A stretch of DNA of 9,374 bases from the NCBI GenBank assembly GCA_017412025.1, contig JAFQOY010000209.1, positions 1-9,374 on the forward strand. The letters run 5' to 3'. The stretch comes from Clostridia bacterium (lineage in GTDB: Bacteria; Bacillota_A; Clostridia; Christensenellales; Aristaeellaceae). The notes below the pieces were generated by a model. It was not told where the DNA came from. It made no database searches and was given only the letters and a program-made list of their open reading frames with translations. Below, in pieces: positions 1 through 6,481 of the stretch. Position 1 is the first letter of the stretch. Every line of letters begins with the position of its first letter. The translations under genes were made by a program, and so were the position numbers.

Positions 1-1172
1 ATCCGCTGCTGCAGGCCCTGCTGGTGGACGGCATTATCGGCGGCGTCGGCGCGGTCGTCGGCTTCCTGCCGCTGGTCATGGTCATGTATTTCCTCATCGC
101 GCTGCTGGAGGACTGCGGCTACATGGCCCGCGTGTCTGTCGTGCTCGACCCGATTTTCAAGAAGGTCGGCCTCTCTGGCAAGTCCGTCATTCCGTTTGTC
201 ATCGGCACGGGCTGCGCCATTCCGGGCGTCATGGCCTGCCGTACCATCCGCAACGAGCGTGAGCGCCGTGCGACGGCGATGCTGACGCCGTTCATGCCCT
301 GCGGCGCGAAATTGCCCGTTATCGCGCTGTTTGCCGGTGCGTTCTTTGCGGATGCGTCCTGGGTTGGTACGCTGATGTATTTTGTAGGCATTGCGCTGAT
401 CTTCTTCGGCGCGCTGCTGGTCAACAAGATCGCCGGCCATAAGAACCGCAAGTCCTTCTTCATCATGGAACTGCCGGAGTATAAGCTGCCGAGCCTCAAA
501 CGCGCGTTCATCTCCATGTGTTCCCGCGGCTGGGCCTATATCGTGAAGGCCGGAACCGTCATTCTCGTGTGCAACACGGTTGTGCAGGTTATGCAGGCGT
601 TCACCTGGAGCTTCCAGCTGGTGGAGGAAGGTATGGAGGCGACCTCCATCCTGGCGACCATCGCCTCTCCGTTTGCGTATCTGCTTGTGCCGGTTGTGGG
701 CATCGTGTCCTGGCAGCTGGCCGCTGCGGCGATCACCGGCTTCATCGCCAAGGAGAACGTCGTCGGCACGCTGGCCGTCTGTTACGCGATCACCAATTTC
801 ATCGATACCGAGGAGCTTGCCCTGGTGGGCGGCGCGAATGAGGTCGCCGTCGTGATGGGCCTGACCAAGGTCGCGGCGCTGGCCTATCTGATGTTCAACC
901 TCTTTACACCGCCGTGCTTTGCGGCCCTTGGCGCCATGAACTCCGAGATCAATGACCGCAAGTGGTTCTGGGGCGGCGTCGCGCTGCAGTTTGCCACCGG
1001 CTTCGTCGTGTCCTTCCTCGTTTATCAGATCGGCACGCTGATCACCGCCGGCACGCTGGGCGCGGGCTTCCTGCCGGGGCTGATTGCCGTGGCTGCGATT
1101 GTGGCATATATCGTCAGCCTGATCAGGAAGACGAACGAGAGCCTCCGGAAGGAATACGCGCTCAAGAAGTAA
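1..1172 (+). CDS. feoB: Ferrous iron transport protein B, C-terminal part (5' end outside window)
   Basis: Partial gene: the reading frame is open from base 3, and the GTG at 24 is an internal valine, not a start. FeoB is the inner-membrane Fe2+ permease driven or gated by an N-terminal G domain, which is not in the window. What is visible (about 390 residues) is the polytopic membrane half. Counting from the codon at 24, the first Gate (nucleoside-recognition) segment holds GCAIPGVMA (63-71) and FMPCGAKLP (90-98), with the conserved cysteines of the family. The second Gate segment holds SWQLAAAAITGFIAKENVVG (229-248). The end carries NLFTPPCFAALGAM (292-305) and two last hydrophobic helices before a basic tail. 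This matches the normal FeoB C-terminus with no frameshift. A FeoB-associated Cys-rich gene follows after 32 bases, the usual Bacillota arrangement. The identification is very secure. Feo operons are commonly repressed by iron-responsive regulators, but the control region is upstream of the window. Confidence 0.96.
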   Translation, partial: PLLQALLVDGIIGGVGAVVGFLPLVMVMYFLIALLEDCGYMARVSVVLDPIFKKVGLSGKSVIPFVIGTGCAIPGVMACRTIRNERERRATAMLTPFMPCGAKLPVIALFAGAFFADASWVGTLMYFVGIALIFFGALLVNKIAGHKNRKSFFIMELPEYKLPSLKRAFISMCSRGWAYIVKAGTVILVCNTVVQVMQAFTWSFQLVEEGMEATSILATIASPFAYLLVPVVGIVSWQLAAAAITGFIAKENVVGTLAVCYAITNFIDTEELALVGGANEVAVVMGLTKVAALAYLMFNLFTPPCFAALGAMNSEINDRKWFWGGVALQFATGFVVSFLVYQIGTLITAGTLGAGFLPGLIAVAAIVAYIVSLIRKTNESLRKEYALKK

Positions 1173-1204
1173 TACCGACTCCGTGAATGAGGTGAAACGC
1201 TCAT

Positions 1205-1405
1205 ATGACCAATCTGATTCTGATTGCTGTGCTCGCCGCGATCGTCGGCGGCGCATCCTGGTACATCTATAAGTCTAAGCGAGACGGCGTAAAGTGCATC
1301 GGCTGTCCGCAGGGATGCAAAATCCCGAAGCATACAGCAAGAACCTGCGGCGGTTCGTGCGCGGGCTGCACAGGCGGCTGCGGCAGGAATTCCTCCGAGC
1401 CGTAA
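1205..1405 (+). CDS. FeoB-associated Cys-rich membrane protein
   Basis: This small protein of 66 residues has one N-terminal membrane helix (about residues 3-22, ending in WYIYKSKR). A short cytoplasm-facing, cysteine-dense tail follows with seven cysteines (C31, C34, C38, C48, C52, C55, C59) in a CxxCxxxC plus CxxxCxxCxxxC arrangement. This is the layout of the FeoB-associated Cys-rich family found next to feoB in Clostridia and Bacilli. Its molecular role is not established. A metal-handling or partner function for FeoB, comparable in position to FeoC, is an inference from linkage and cysteine content. The start ATG at 1205 has a GAGGTG-type Shine-Dalgarno site about 8 bases upstream. It lies 32 bases after feoB with no terminator between, so it is almost surely in the same transcript. 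Family assignment is secure; function is not. Confidence 0.9.
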   Translation: MTNLILIAVLAAIVGGASWYIYKSKRDGVKCIGCPQGCKIPKHTARTCGGSCAGCTGGCGRNSSEP

Positions 1406-1414
1406 ACTTCTTCA

Positions 1415-1457
1415 ATCCTGCATATTGCGGCAGAACCGCATCGTGCCATCCTGCATA
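1415..1457 (+). repeat. 10-bp direct repeats flanking a small hairpin, upstream of the ZIP gene
   Basis: ATCCTGCATA occurs at 1415-1424 and again at 1448-1457. Between the copies lies a 5-bp hairpin, TGCGG (1426-1430) / CCGCA (1436-1440) with loop CAGAA. There is no T-tract, so it is not a terminator. It could be an operator pair, an mRNA processing or stabilising structure, or chance. The repeats are seen directly; any function is conjecture. Confidence 0.35.
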
Positions 1458-1476
1458 CCGTAAGTAGCGGGGTGGT

Positions 1477-2241
1477 ATGATGCGCTTTTTTCTTTGGCCC
1501 CTTCTGGGTACGGCCTTTACGTTTGGGATGACTGCTCTGGGCGCTGCGCTGGTCTTTGTGCTTCGCGGATACGCAGATGAGAGGGCGCAGCGCCTTTGTC
1601 TCGGGTTTGTCGGCGGCGTGATGAGCGCGGCGTCGGTGTTCAGCCTGATTCTCCCTGCAAAGGAGCAGCTGGAGCTTTCCGGGCAGGCTGCATGGCCGGT
1701 GATCCTGTTTGGATTTGCGCTGGGAGCAGGCATAATCGCGCTGCTGGATGCGGCGCTTCGCCGCCTGCGCAGGACGGATGCGAAGGACGATGCTCCACGC
1801 CGCCTGACGCTGCTCTTTTCGGCGGTGACGCTGCACAACATTCCGGAGGGCATGGCGGTTGGTTTGGCGTTTGCGCTTGCGGATGGGCATATGCCTGCGC
1901 TTGCTGCAGCATGGGTTCTGGCGCTTGGCATCGGCGTGCAGAATCTGCCGGAGGGCGCGGCGATTTCCCTTCCGCTTTGCCAAAGCGGCCTGAGCAGACG
2001 GCGCAGCTTTTTGCTTGGCTCGGCTTCCGGCGCGGTGGAACCGCTGGCTGGTCTGCTGGTTGCGCTGTTTGCCGCGCAGATTTCGCCTGCACTGCCGCTT
2101 TTGATGGCATTTGCTGCCGGAGCAATGATGCTGGTCACCTTTTCGGAGATGCTTCCTGTATCGGCCTGCCGGCGCGACGGAGCGCTGGCGGCGATTGCCG
2201 GATATATGCTGATGATGACGCTGGATATTGCGCTGGGATAA
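1477..2241 (+). CDS. ZIP family divalent metal transporter (GufA-like)
   Basis: Membrane transporter of 254 residues with about eight hydrophobic segments, expected to import Zn2+, Fe2+ or Mn2+. Diagnostic ZIP motifs are present. HNIPEG (120-125) in the fourth helix and QNLPEG (155-160) in the fifth supply the His, Asn and Glu ligands of the binuclear metal centre. GFVGGVMSAASVFSLILPA (43-61) matches helix 2, and GAVEPL (185-190) plus the C-terminal MTLDIALG are typical of the GufA/ZIP5-like bacterial branch. The cytoplasmic loop between helices 3 and 4 (about 95-110) is basic and short, without the histidine-rich stretch seen in many ZIPs. The start is ATG 1477 (or ATG 1480) behind a GGGGTGG stretch that is a rather weak and close ribosome site. 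It follows the feo genes after 71 bases without a terminator, which suggests a metal-uptake operon. Family is secure; the substrate cannot be read from sequence. Confidence 0.92.
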   Translation: MMRFFLWPLLGTAFTFGMTALGAALVFVLRGYADERAQRLCLGFVGGVMSAASVFSLILPAKEQLELSGQAAWPVILFGFALGAGIIALLDAALRRLRRTDAKDDAPRRLTLLFSAVTLHNIPEGMAVGLAFALADGHMPALAAAWVLALGIGVQNLPEGAAISLPLCQSGLSRRRSFLLGSASGAVEPLAGLLVALFAAQISPALPLLMAFAAGAMMLVTFSEMLPVSACRRDGALAAIAGYMLMMTLDIALG

Positions 2242-2279
2242 AGCGCGATGGCGGGTCAGTGCATTTCTTCTCTGCCTTC

Positions 2280-2308
2280 TTGCATTTTTGCCTGTCTGCG
2301 GGTATAAT
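2280..2308 (+). promoter_or_regulatory. Sigma-A promoter of the DUF1292 gene
   Basis: A perfect -10 TATAAT (2303-2308) stands 17 bases after a partial -35 TTGCAT (2280-2285). Transcription would start near 2315, about 33 bases before the ATG at 2348. The -35 is weak, so the call rests on the -10, the exact spacing and the position between two genes. Confidence 0.65.
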
Positions 2309-2314
2309 GATTTT

Positions 2315-2330
2315 GCACGGCAATCCGTGC
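2315..2330 (+). other. Hairpin at the predicted 5' end of the DUF1292 mRNA
   Basis: GCACGG (2315-2320) pairs perfectly with CCGTGC (2325-2330) over a CAAT loop. It begins at about the predicted transcription start and ends 4 bases before the AGGAGG ribosome site (2335-2340). A 5'-terminal stem of this kind can protect an mRNA from decay. No T-tract follows, so it is not a terminator. Confidence 0.4.
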
Positions 2331-2347
2331 GGACAGGAGGCTTTATC

Positions 2348-2668
2348 ATGACCCCGGAACAGATGGAAGAACGCGACGTCGTAGAGTTTGTGGACGACGA
2401 GGGCAATACGCTTCTGCTTGAGGTGATGGATTATTTCTTCTACAACGGCGAGGAGTTTGCCGCGCTGTGCGATGCGAAGGAGGATCCGTCCGACGATGAT
2501 CCGGATGACGATCCGGTCTATATCATGAAGATCAACAGCTTCACCGATGAAAACGGCGAAGAGATGGAAGAGTTCGTTCCGCCTGAGGAGGAACTGATGG
2601 AGAAGCTCATCGCCGTCGTGCGCACCCGCTTTATGGATGGGGACGACGAGGACGAGGACGAAGAGTAA
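2348..2668 (+). CDS. DUF1292 domain-containing acidic protein
   Basis: This is a 106-residue soluble protein. The start ATG 2348 is fixed by AGGAGG (2335-2340) seven bases upstream, which removes the longer frame open from 2228. The core VVEFVDDEGN..LLEVMDYFFYNGEEFAAL (11-40), followed by YIMKI (58-62) and a C-terminal segment with VPPEEELMEKLIAVV (77-91), is the DUF1292 pattern. DUF1292 is a small family, widespread in Bacillota (YrzB type), of unknown function. It is strikingly acidic: about 40 of 106 residues are Asp or Glu, against six Lys/Arg. There is a DDDPDDDP linker (49-56) and a DDEDEDEE tail (99-106). In many Clostridia the family sits near ruvX or alaS; here it is alone between its own promoter and its own terminator. 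Nothing in the sequence shows its role. Confidence 0.85.
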   Translation: MTPEQMEERDVVEFVDDEGNTLLLEVMDYFFYNGEEFAALCDAKEDPSDDDPDDDPVYIMKINSFTDENGEEMEEFVPPEEELMEKLIAVVRTRFMDGDDEDEDEE

Positions 2669-2674
2669 ACCGGC

Positions 2675-2709
2675 AAGCGGGACGGAAGAGAATTCTGTCC
2701 CGCTTTTTT
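2675..2709 (+). terminator. Intrinsic terminator of the DUF1292 gene
   Basis: AAGCGGGAC (2675-2683) pairs perfectly with GTCCCGCTT (2697-2705), a 9-bp stem with a 13-base loop. The 3' arm runs into six consecutive T (2704-2709). It begins six bases after the TAA stop. This is a standard rho-independent terminator. Confidence 0.9.
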
Positions 2710-2756
2710 CCTTATAAACAATTGGGAAGTCCTCTCTGCTGCTCATGCGGTTTCCC

Positions 2757-2839
2757 GCCCCTTTCAGTGGAGACAAGGGCTGCCTGCTAAGTTTAGGCGC
2801 CCCTGAAAGGGGAGCTGGCGCGAAGCGCCTGAGGGGTTG
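2757..2839. repeat. REP-like palindromic intergenic repeat
   Basis: The stretch contains nested inverted repeats. CCCCTTTCAG (2758-2767) is the exact reverse complement of CTGAAAGGGG (2803-2812). CCCCT/AGGGG (2800-2804/2808-2812) forms a mini-hairpin with a GAA loop. GGCGC/GCGCC (2817-2821/2825-2829) forms another, also with a GAA loop, and a last AGGGG (2832-2836) can also pair with CCCCT. The phrase AGCTGGCGCGAAGCGCCTGA resembles short palindromic elements I recall as dispersed between genes in many gut Clostridia. Only one copy is visible here, so its dispersed nature is recalled, not shown. No ORF lies in it. Confidence 0.55.
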
Positions 2840-2866
2840 AAGTGCATGGAACGTATTATTTTATCT
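2837..2866 (+). promoter_or_regulatory. uvrC: Possible weak promoter of uvrC
   Basis: TTGAAG (2837-2842), whose first bases belong to the end of the palindromic repeat, stands 18 bases before TTATCT (2861-2866). A TATTAT at 2854-2859 is also present but lacks a well-spaced -35. A promoter is needed somewhere here because the preceding gene ends in a strong terminator, but the match is poor. Confidence 0.3.
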
Positions 2867-2877
2867 TGATGATGGAT

Positions 2878-2890
2878 GGAGGAACCCGTG
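2878..2890 (+). promoter_or_regulatory. uvrC: Ribosome binding site that favours the GTG start of uvrC
   Basis: GGAGGA (2878-2883) lies 4 bases before GTG 2888. The in-frame ATG at 2876 would overlap this site and has no Shine-Dalgarno sequence of its own, so GTG 2888 is the likelier start and adds no extra residues to the usual UvrC N-terminus. Confidence 0.65.
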
Positions 2891-4795
2891 AACGACCTGC
2901 TGAAACTCAAAATTGAGCGGCTGCCCACCTGCCCGGGCTGCTATCTGATGAAGAGCGGGGGCAGGATCATCTATGTCGGCAAGGCGGTCAATCTCAAAAA
3001 CCGCGTCAGCCAGTATTTTCATAAAAACCGGGATCATACGATCAAGGTACGCACGATGGTCTCCCGCATCGACGACTTTGACATCGTGCTCTGCGACACA
3101 AATCTGGAAGCGCTGATCCTTGAATGCAACCTGATCAAGCTGCACAGGCCGCAGTACAACATCCTTTTAAAGGACGACAAGCACTACCCGTATCTGCGCA
3201 TCGACGTCACGCAGGACTATCCGAGGGTAGAGCTGGTGCGCCGGGTGGAGAAGGACAGGGCGCGTTACTTTGGCCCGTATATGGGCGCGACAGGCGTGCG
3301 CGAGGTGATGGACGTGCTGCGAGGTCTGTTTCCGCTGCGCACATGCGCCATGCAGATAAGGCCCGGCATGAACAAAAGACCCTGCCTGCATCACCAGCTG
3401 GGCGAATGCCTTGCGCCCTGCGCCGGCAAAACCACGCCGCAGGAATACGGTAAGGTCGTTCAGGAGGTGATCGATTTCCTGGGCGGCAAATCGTCTGCGG
3501 TGCTTGACAGGCTGAACGCGCAGATGCTGGATGCAGCGAAGGGCATGCGCTTTGAACAGGCGGCGCAGCTGCGCGACAGAATCCGCGATGCACAGAATCT
3601 GCTGGAACGCCAGAAGGCGATCAACGTCCGCGGAGGCGATCAGGATATTCTCGCCTGCAGCAGGGACGATATCGACGCGATGGTGGAGATCATCTATGTG
3701 CGCGGCGGACACATGATCGGCGCGGAAAACTATGCGCTGGAAGGCGCGGGCGATCAGAGCATCCCCCAGATCCTCTCGCAGTTTATGCTGCAGTTTTATG
3801 ACGACGGCAGACTGCCGGCAGGCGAAGTGCTGTGCATGGAGCTGCCGGAGCAGGCGGAGGATATCGCGCAGGTGCTCACGCGGCGCAAGGGAGGCCGCGT
3901 GACCGTGCATGAGCCGCAGCGCGGCACGAAGCACAAGCTGGTCGAGCTGGCGCTCAAGAACGCAAACGATGCGCTATTGAAGCGCAACGCCCATCTGGCG
4001 CGCCAGCAGGAGCGCACGACGGGCGCGTGCGCTGTGCTGGGCGAGGTGCTGGGCATGAGCGCTGCGCCCAGGCGCATCGAGGGCTACGATATTTCCAACA
4101 CGCAGGGCGACCAGAGCGTAGGCGCAATGGTGGTGGCGATCGATGGAAAGCCCGCGCCGAAGGAATACAGGATATTCAGGATCAAAACGGTCGAGGGCGC
4201 AAACGACTTTGCCTCCCATGCCGAGGTGATGACCCGCCGGCTGACGCGCGCAAGGGACGAGCGCGCGAAGCTGACGGAGGAGGGAAAGCTGAACCCGGAC
4301 GGCACGCTGCCCGAAGGCGCGCCGGAGCTGACCGGATTTGCCGCGCTGCCGGATCTGATTCTCATCGACGGCGGCGCACAGCAGCTGCGCTTCGCGCGCG
4401 AGGCGATGCACGCCGTGGGATACGACATCCCGATGTTCGGCCTTGCGGAAAAGCTGGAAGAGATCTACCTCCCTGGGCAGGAAGCGACGATCCTCCTTGA
4501 CAGGAAGTCGCCCGCGCTGCACCTCATTCAGCGCATCCGCGACGAGGCGCACCGCTTCGGCATCACACACCACAGAAATCTTCGCCAGAAGGCGAGCGTG
4601 CATTCGACGCTTGAGGACATCCCCGGTATCGGAAAGACGAGGCGGCGCGCGCTGCTGACGCACTTCAAATCCATCAAGCGGATTGCGGAGGCGAGCATCG
4701 AAGAGCTCTGTCAGGCTGAGGGCATCGGCCCGGCGCAGGCGAAGGTGATTTTTGATCATTATCATCAGAAGAATGAGGCGGAAGGCGCGGAGTGA
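2888..4795 (+). CDS. uvrC: Excinuclease ABC subunit C
   Basis: UvrC is the nuclease of bacterial nucleotide excision repair and cuts on both sides of a lesion marked by UvrA/UvrB. The GTG start gives 635 residues, close to the family norm. Domains in order (this numbering): GIY-YIG nuclease 12-95, with GCYLM (17-21), YVGKA (29-33), catalytic Arg in LKNRV, and Glu79; four-cysteine region C153, C166, C174, C178, spaced as in UvrC proteins that bind an Fe-S cluster; UVR domain (UvrB contact) about 205-239; RNase H-like nuclease with catalytic Asp401 (YDIS), Asp494 (IDGG) and His555 (DEAHRF); tandem helix-hairpin-helix 575-626 (LEDIPGIGKTRRRALL and AEGIGPAQAKVI). Cys18 replaces the more usual valine of the first motif, a mild variant. 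All catalytic positions are intact. It is separated from its neighbours by terminators on both sides, so it is probably transcribed alone. An alternative start is ATG 2876 (639 residues). Confidence 0.97.
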   Translation: MNDLLKLKIERLPTCPGCYLMKSGGRIIYVGKAVNLKNRVSQYFHKNRDHTIKVRTMVSRIDDFDIVLCDTNLEALILECNLIKLHRPQYNILLKDDKHYPYLRIDVTQDYPRVELVRRVEKDRARYFGPYMGATGVREVMDVLRGLFPLRTCAMQIRPGMNKRPCLHHQLGECLAPCAGKTTPQEYGKVVQEVIDFLGGKSSAVLDRLNAQMLDAAKGMRFEQAAQLRDRIRDAQNLLERQKAINVRGGDQDILACSRDDIDAMVEIIYVRGGHMIGAENYALEGAGDQSIPQILSQFMLQFYDDGRLPAGEVLCMELPEQAEDIAQVLTRRKGGRVTVHEPQRGTKHKLVELALKNANDALLKRNAHLARQQERTTGACAVLGEVLGMSAAPRRIEGYDISNTQGDQSVGAMVVAIDGKPAPKEYRIFRIKTVEGANDFASHAEVMTRRLTRARDERAKLTEEGKLNPDGTLPEGAPELTGFAALPDLILIDGGAQQLRFAREAMHAVGYDIPMFGLAEKLEEIYLPGQEATILLDRKSPALHLIQRIRDEAHRFGITHHRNLRQKASVHSTLEDIPGIGKTRRRALLTHFKSIKRIAEASIEELCQAEGIGPAQAKVIFDHYHQKNEAEGAE

Positions 4796-4807
4796 TCTGC
4801 GCCTTTT
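4782..4807 (+). terminator. Intrinsic terminator overlapping the uvrC stop codon
   Basis: AAGGCGCGGA (4782-4791) pairs with TCTGCGCCTT (4796-4805), ten pairs with one G-U, over a 4-base loop. TTTTCCTTT follows from 4804. The TGA stop (4793-4795) is inside the loop. The T-tract is short and broken by CC, so it may be only partly efficient. Confidence 0.6.
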
Positions 4808-4830
4808 CCTTTGAGGACCTGCGGGGTTTG

Positions 4831-4859
4831 TTGTGTTTTGCAACCGATTATGATAAGAT
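4831..4859 (+). promoter_or_regulatory. yifB: Probable promoter of yifB
   Basis: TTGTGT (4831-4836) and TAAGAT (4854-4859) are 17 bases apart, placing a start near 4866, about 27 bases before the ATG. A TATGAT at 4849-4854 overlaps as an alternative -10. The match to sigma-A consensus is moderate. The upstream terminator makes a promoter here plausible. Confidence 0.4.
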
Positions 4860-4892
4860 GGACATATCATATACAGGACGGGGGAAACGCAC

Positions 4893-6425
4893 ATGCTTGC
4901 CAGCATATACAGCATGGGTCTGAGCGGCATCGAAGGGTATCTGGTATCGGTGGAGGCCTACAGCATGGACGGGATGCCGATGTTTGAGATCGTCGGCCTG
5001 CCGGATGCTGCGGTGAAGGAGAGCCGCGAGCGCGTTCGCGCGGCGATGGCCTCCTGCGGTCTCTCCTTCCCTGTTTCGCGGCTGACGGTCAACCTCGCTC
5101 CGGCAGACATCCGCAAGGAAGGACCGGCATACGATCTGCCCATTGCCCTTGCGATCCTCGCTTCCTGCGGTATACTGGACGCGGACGCCTTTGCGGACGT
5201 CGCCGCGGTGGGCGAATTGTCCCTCTCCGGCGGCGTGGTCGGCGTGCGCGGCGCGCTGTCGATGGCGATTGCGGCGAGGAAGCAGGGCGTGCATACGCTG
5301 CTTCTCCCGGCGGGAAACGCAAAGGAGGCCGCCTGCGTCGAGGGCGTTCATATTTTGCCGGTCGCTCATCTGAGCGAAGCGATCGAGCATCTGAGGGACA
5401 GAAAGCGCATCGAGCCGGTGAAGACTGTGCCGTATGGCGAACTGCTGCGTGAGAGGAGGACGGCAAGCGATTTTGCCGACGTGCGCGGGCAGAAAAGCGC
5501 CAAGCGCGCGCTGGAGATCGCGGCGGCTGGCGGGCACAACGTGCTGATGATCGGCCCGCCGGGCAGCGGCAAGACGATGATGGCGCGCTGCCTGCCGGGA
5601 ATCCTGCCGGATATGACGCTGGAAGAGTCGCTGGAGGTGACGCGCATTCACAGCGCGGCGGGCACGCTGGCGGCGGATTCCGGGCTGATGCTGGAGCGTC
5701 CGTTCCGCGCGCCGCATCATACGGTGAGCGCCGCGGCGCTGGTGGGCGGCGGCATCAAGGCGAGGCCGGGAGAAATCAGCCTGGCGCACGGCGGCGTGCT
5801 CTTCCTTGACGAGCTGCCGGAATACAACCGCGCGGCGCTGGAGGCCATGCGTCAGCCGCTTGAAGATGGATTTGTGAGCGTCGTGCGCGTGAGCGCGCAG
5901 GCGAAATACCCGGCCAGGGCGATGCTGATTGCAGCGATGAATCCCTGCCCCTGCGGCAACTACGGCTCCAAAACGCAGCCCTGCCGGTGCAAGCCGAGTG
6001 AAATCAGCCGGTATCTTTCGCGCATCTCCGGTCCGCTGCTGGATCGTATCGATATGCAGCTGGAGGTATCCGCCGTGCCGGTGAAGGAGATCACATCTTC
6101 TGCGCCGGAGGAACCGTCCGCTGTGATCCGCAGTCGCGTGCAGCAGGCGAGAGCGCGCCAGCAGGAGCGGTACGCAGGCACGGGCGTGGCATGCAATGCG
6201 GAGCTGACGGCGCGGCAGCTGCAGGAATACGGACGCATCGACGCGGCGGGTCAGGCGCTGATTGAACGCGCGTGTGAAAAGTACAGCCTGTCCATGCGCG
6301 CCGTATCCAGAACGCAGAAGGTGGCCAGGACGATTGCAGACCTGGCAGGCGAGGAGAACGTGACCAGGGCGCATGTGCTGGAGGCGCTCGCCTACCGCAA
6401 CCTTGACGGCGCATACTGGAAATAA
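4893..6425 (+). CDS. yifB: YifB/ComM family Mg-chelatase-like AAA+ ATPase
   Basis: The protein has 510 residues, full length for the family. The N-terminal domain is of the ChlI/Lon-S5 type (about 1-170, with FEIVGLPDAAVKESRERVRAA at 31-51, LAPADIRKEGPAYDLPIAL at 68-86 and GELSLSGGV). Then come the AAA+ domain with Walker A GPPGSGKT (221-228), Walker B GVLFLDE (301-307) and arginine LLDRID (R385), and a C-terminal helical domain. The NPCPCG..C.C cluster (C352, C354, C364, C366) is typical of the family. In gamma-proteobacteria the ComM member is a branch-migration helicase acting in natural transformation. In Bacillota the role is unproven, and the gene often sits near dprA, which is absent here. 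The start ATG 4893 has GGGGGA (4880-4885) seven bases upstream and begins MLASIYSMGLSGIEGY, as family members do. It stands behind the uvrC terminator with its own weak promoter. No defects are seen. Confidence 0.94.
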   Translation: MLASIYSMGLSGIEGYLVSVEAYSMDGMPMFEIVGLPDAAVKESRERVRAAMASCGLSFPVSRLTVNLAPADIRKEGPAYDLPIALAILASCGILDADAFADVAAVGELSLSGGVVGVRGALSMAIAARKQGVHTLLLPAGNAKEAACVEGVHILPVAHLSEAIEHLRDRKRIEPVKTVPYGELLRERRTASDFADVRGQKSAKRALEIAAAGGHNVLMIGPPGSGKTMMARCLPGILPDMTLEESLEVTRIHSAAGTLAADSGLMLERPFRAPHHTVSAAALVGGGIKARPGEISLAHGGVLFLDELPEYNRAALEAMRQPLEDGFVSVVRVSAQAKYPARAMLIAAMNPCPCGNYGSKTQPCRCKPSEISRYLSRISGPLLDRIDMQLEVSAVPVKEITSSAPEEPSAVIRSRVQQARARQQERYAGTGVACNAELTARQLQEYGRIDAAGQALIERACEKYSLSMRAVSRTQKVARTIADLAGEENVTRAHVLEALAYRNLDGAYWK

Positions 6426-6437
6426 ACCGAGAACAAA

Positions 6438-6451
6438 CCGGCAGAAGCCGG
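6438..6451 (+). other. Small GC hairpin between yifB and the RraA-like gene
   Basis: CCGGC (6438-6442) pairs with GCCGG (6447-6451) over an AGAA loop. No T-tract follows, so I do not call it a terminator. It may be an mRNA punctuation or stability element, or chance. Confidence 0.3.
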
Positions 6452-6465
6452 GTATTGGAAAATGC

Positions 6466-6481
6466 GGAGGGAAAAAAGATG
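6466..6481 (+). promoter_or_regulatory. Ribosome binding site that fixes the RraA-like start
   Basis: GGAGGG (6466-6471) is seven bases before ATG 6479. It rules out the in-frame TTG at 6455, which would put this site inside the coding region and add eight residues not expected at the N-terminus of the family. Confidence 0.8.

Noticed and set aside
24..26. GTG as start codon of a 382-residue feoB ORF
   Set aside because: The frame stays open upstream to base 3 with FeoB-like residues (PLLQALL), and the product lacks the G domain. It is an internal valine of a truncated gene.
2228..2347. N-terminal extension of the DUF1292 frame up to 2228
   Set aside because: It would overlap the end of the ZIP gene and contain the promoter; AGGAGG at 2335-2340 points to ATG 2348.
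1267..2406. Long reverse-strand ORF of 379 codons opposite the ZIP gene
   Set aside because: Arg/Gln/Ser-rich with no recognisable domain, and complementary to a clear ZIP coding sequence; a GC-rich shadow frame.
2642..2665. GACGAGGAC-type tandem repeat at the end of the DUF1292 gene as a DNA repeat element
   Set aside because: It is explained by the encoded Asp/Glu tail.
2710..2760. Possible gene remnant or promoter (TTATAAACAATT) after the DUF1292 terminator
   Set aside because: No Shine-Dalgarno, no start, and no recognisable protein in any frame; no -35 at a fitting distance.
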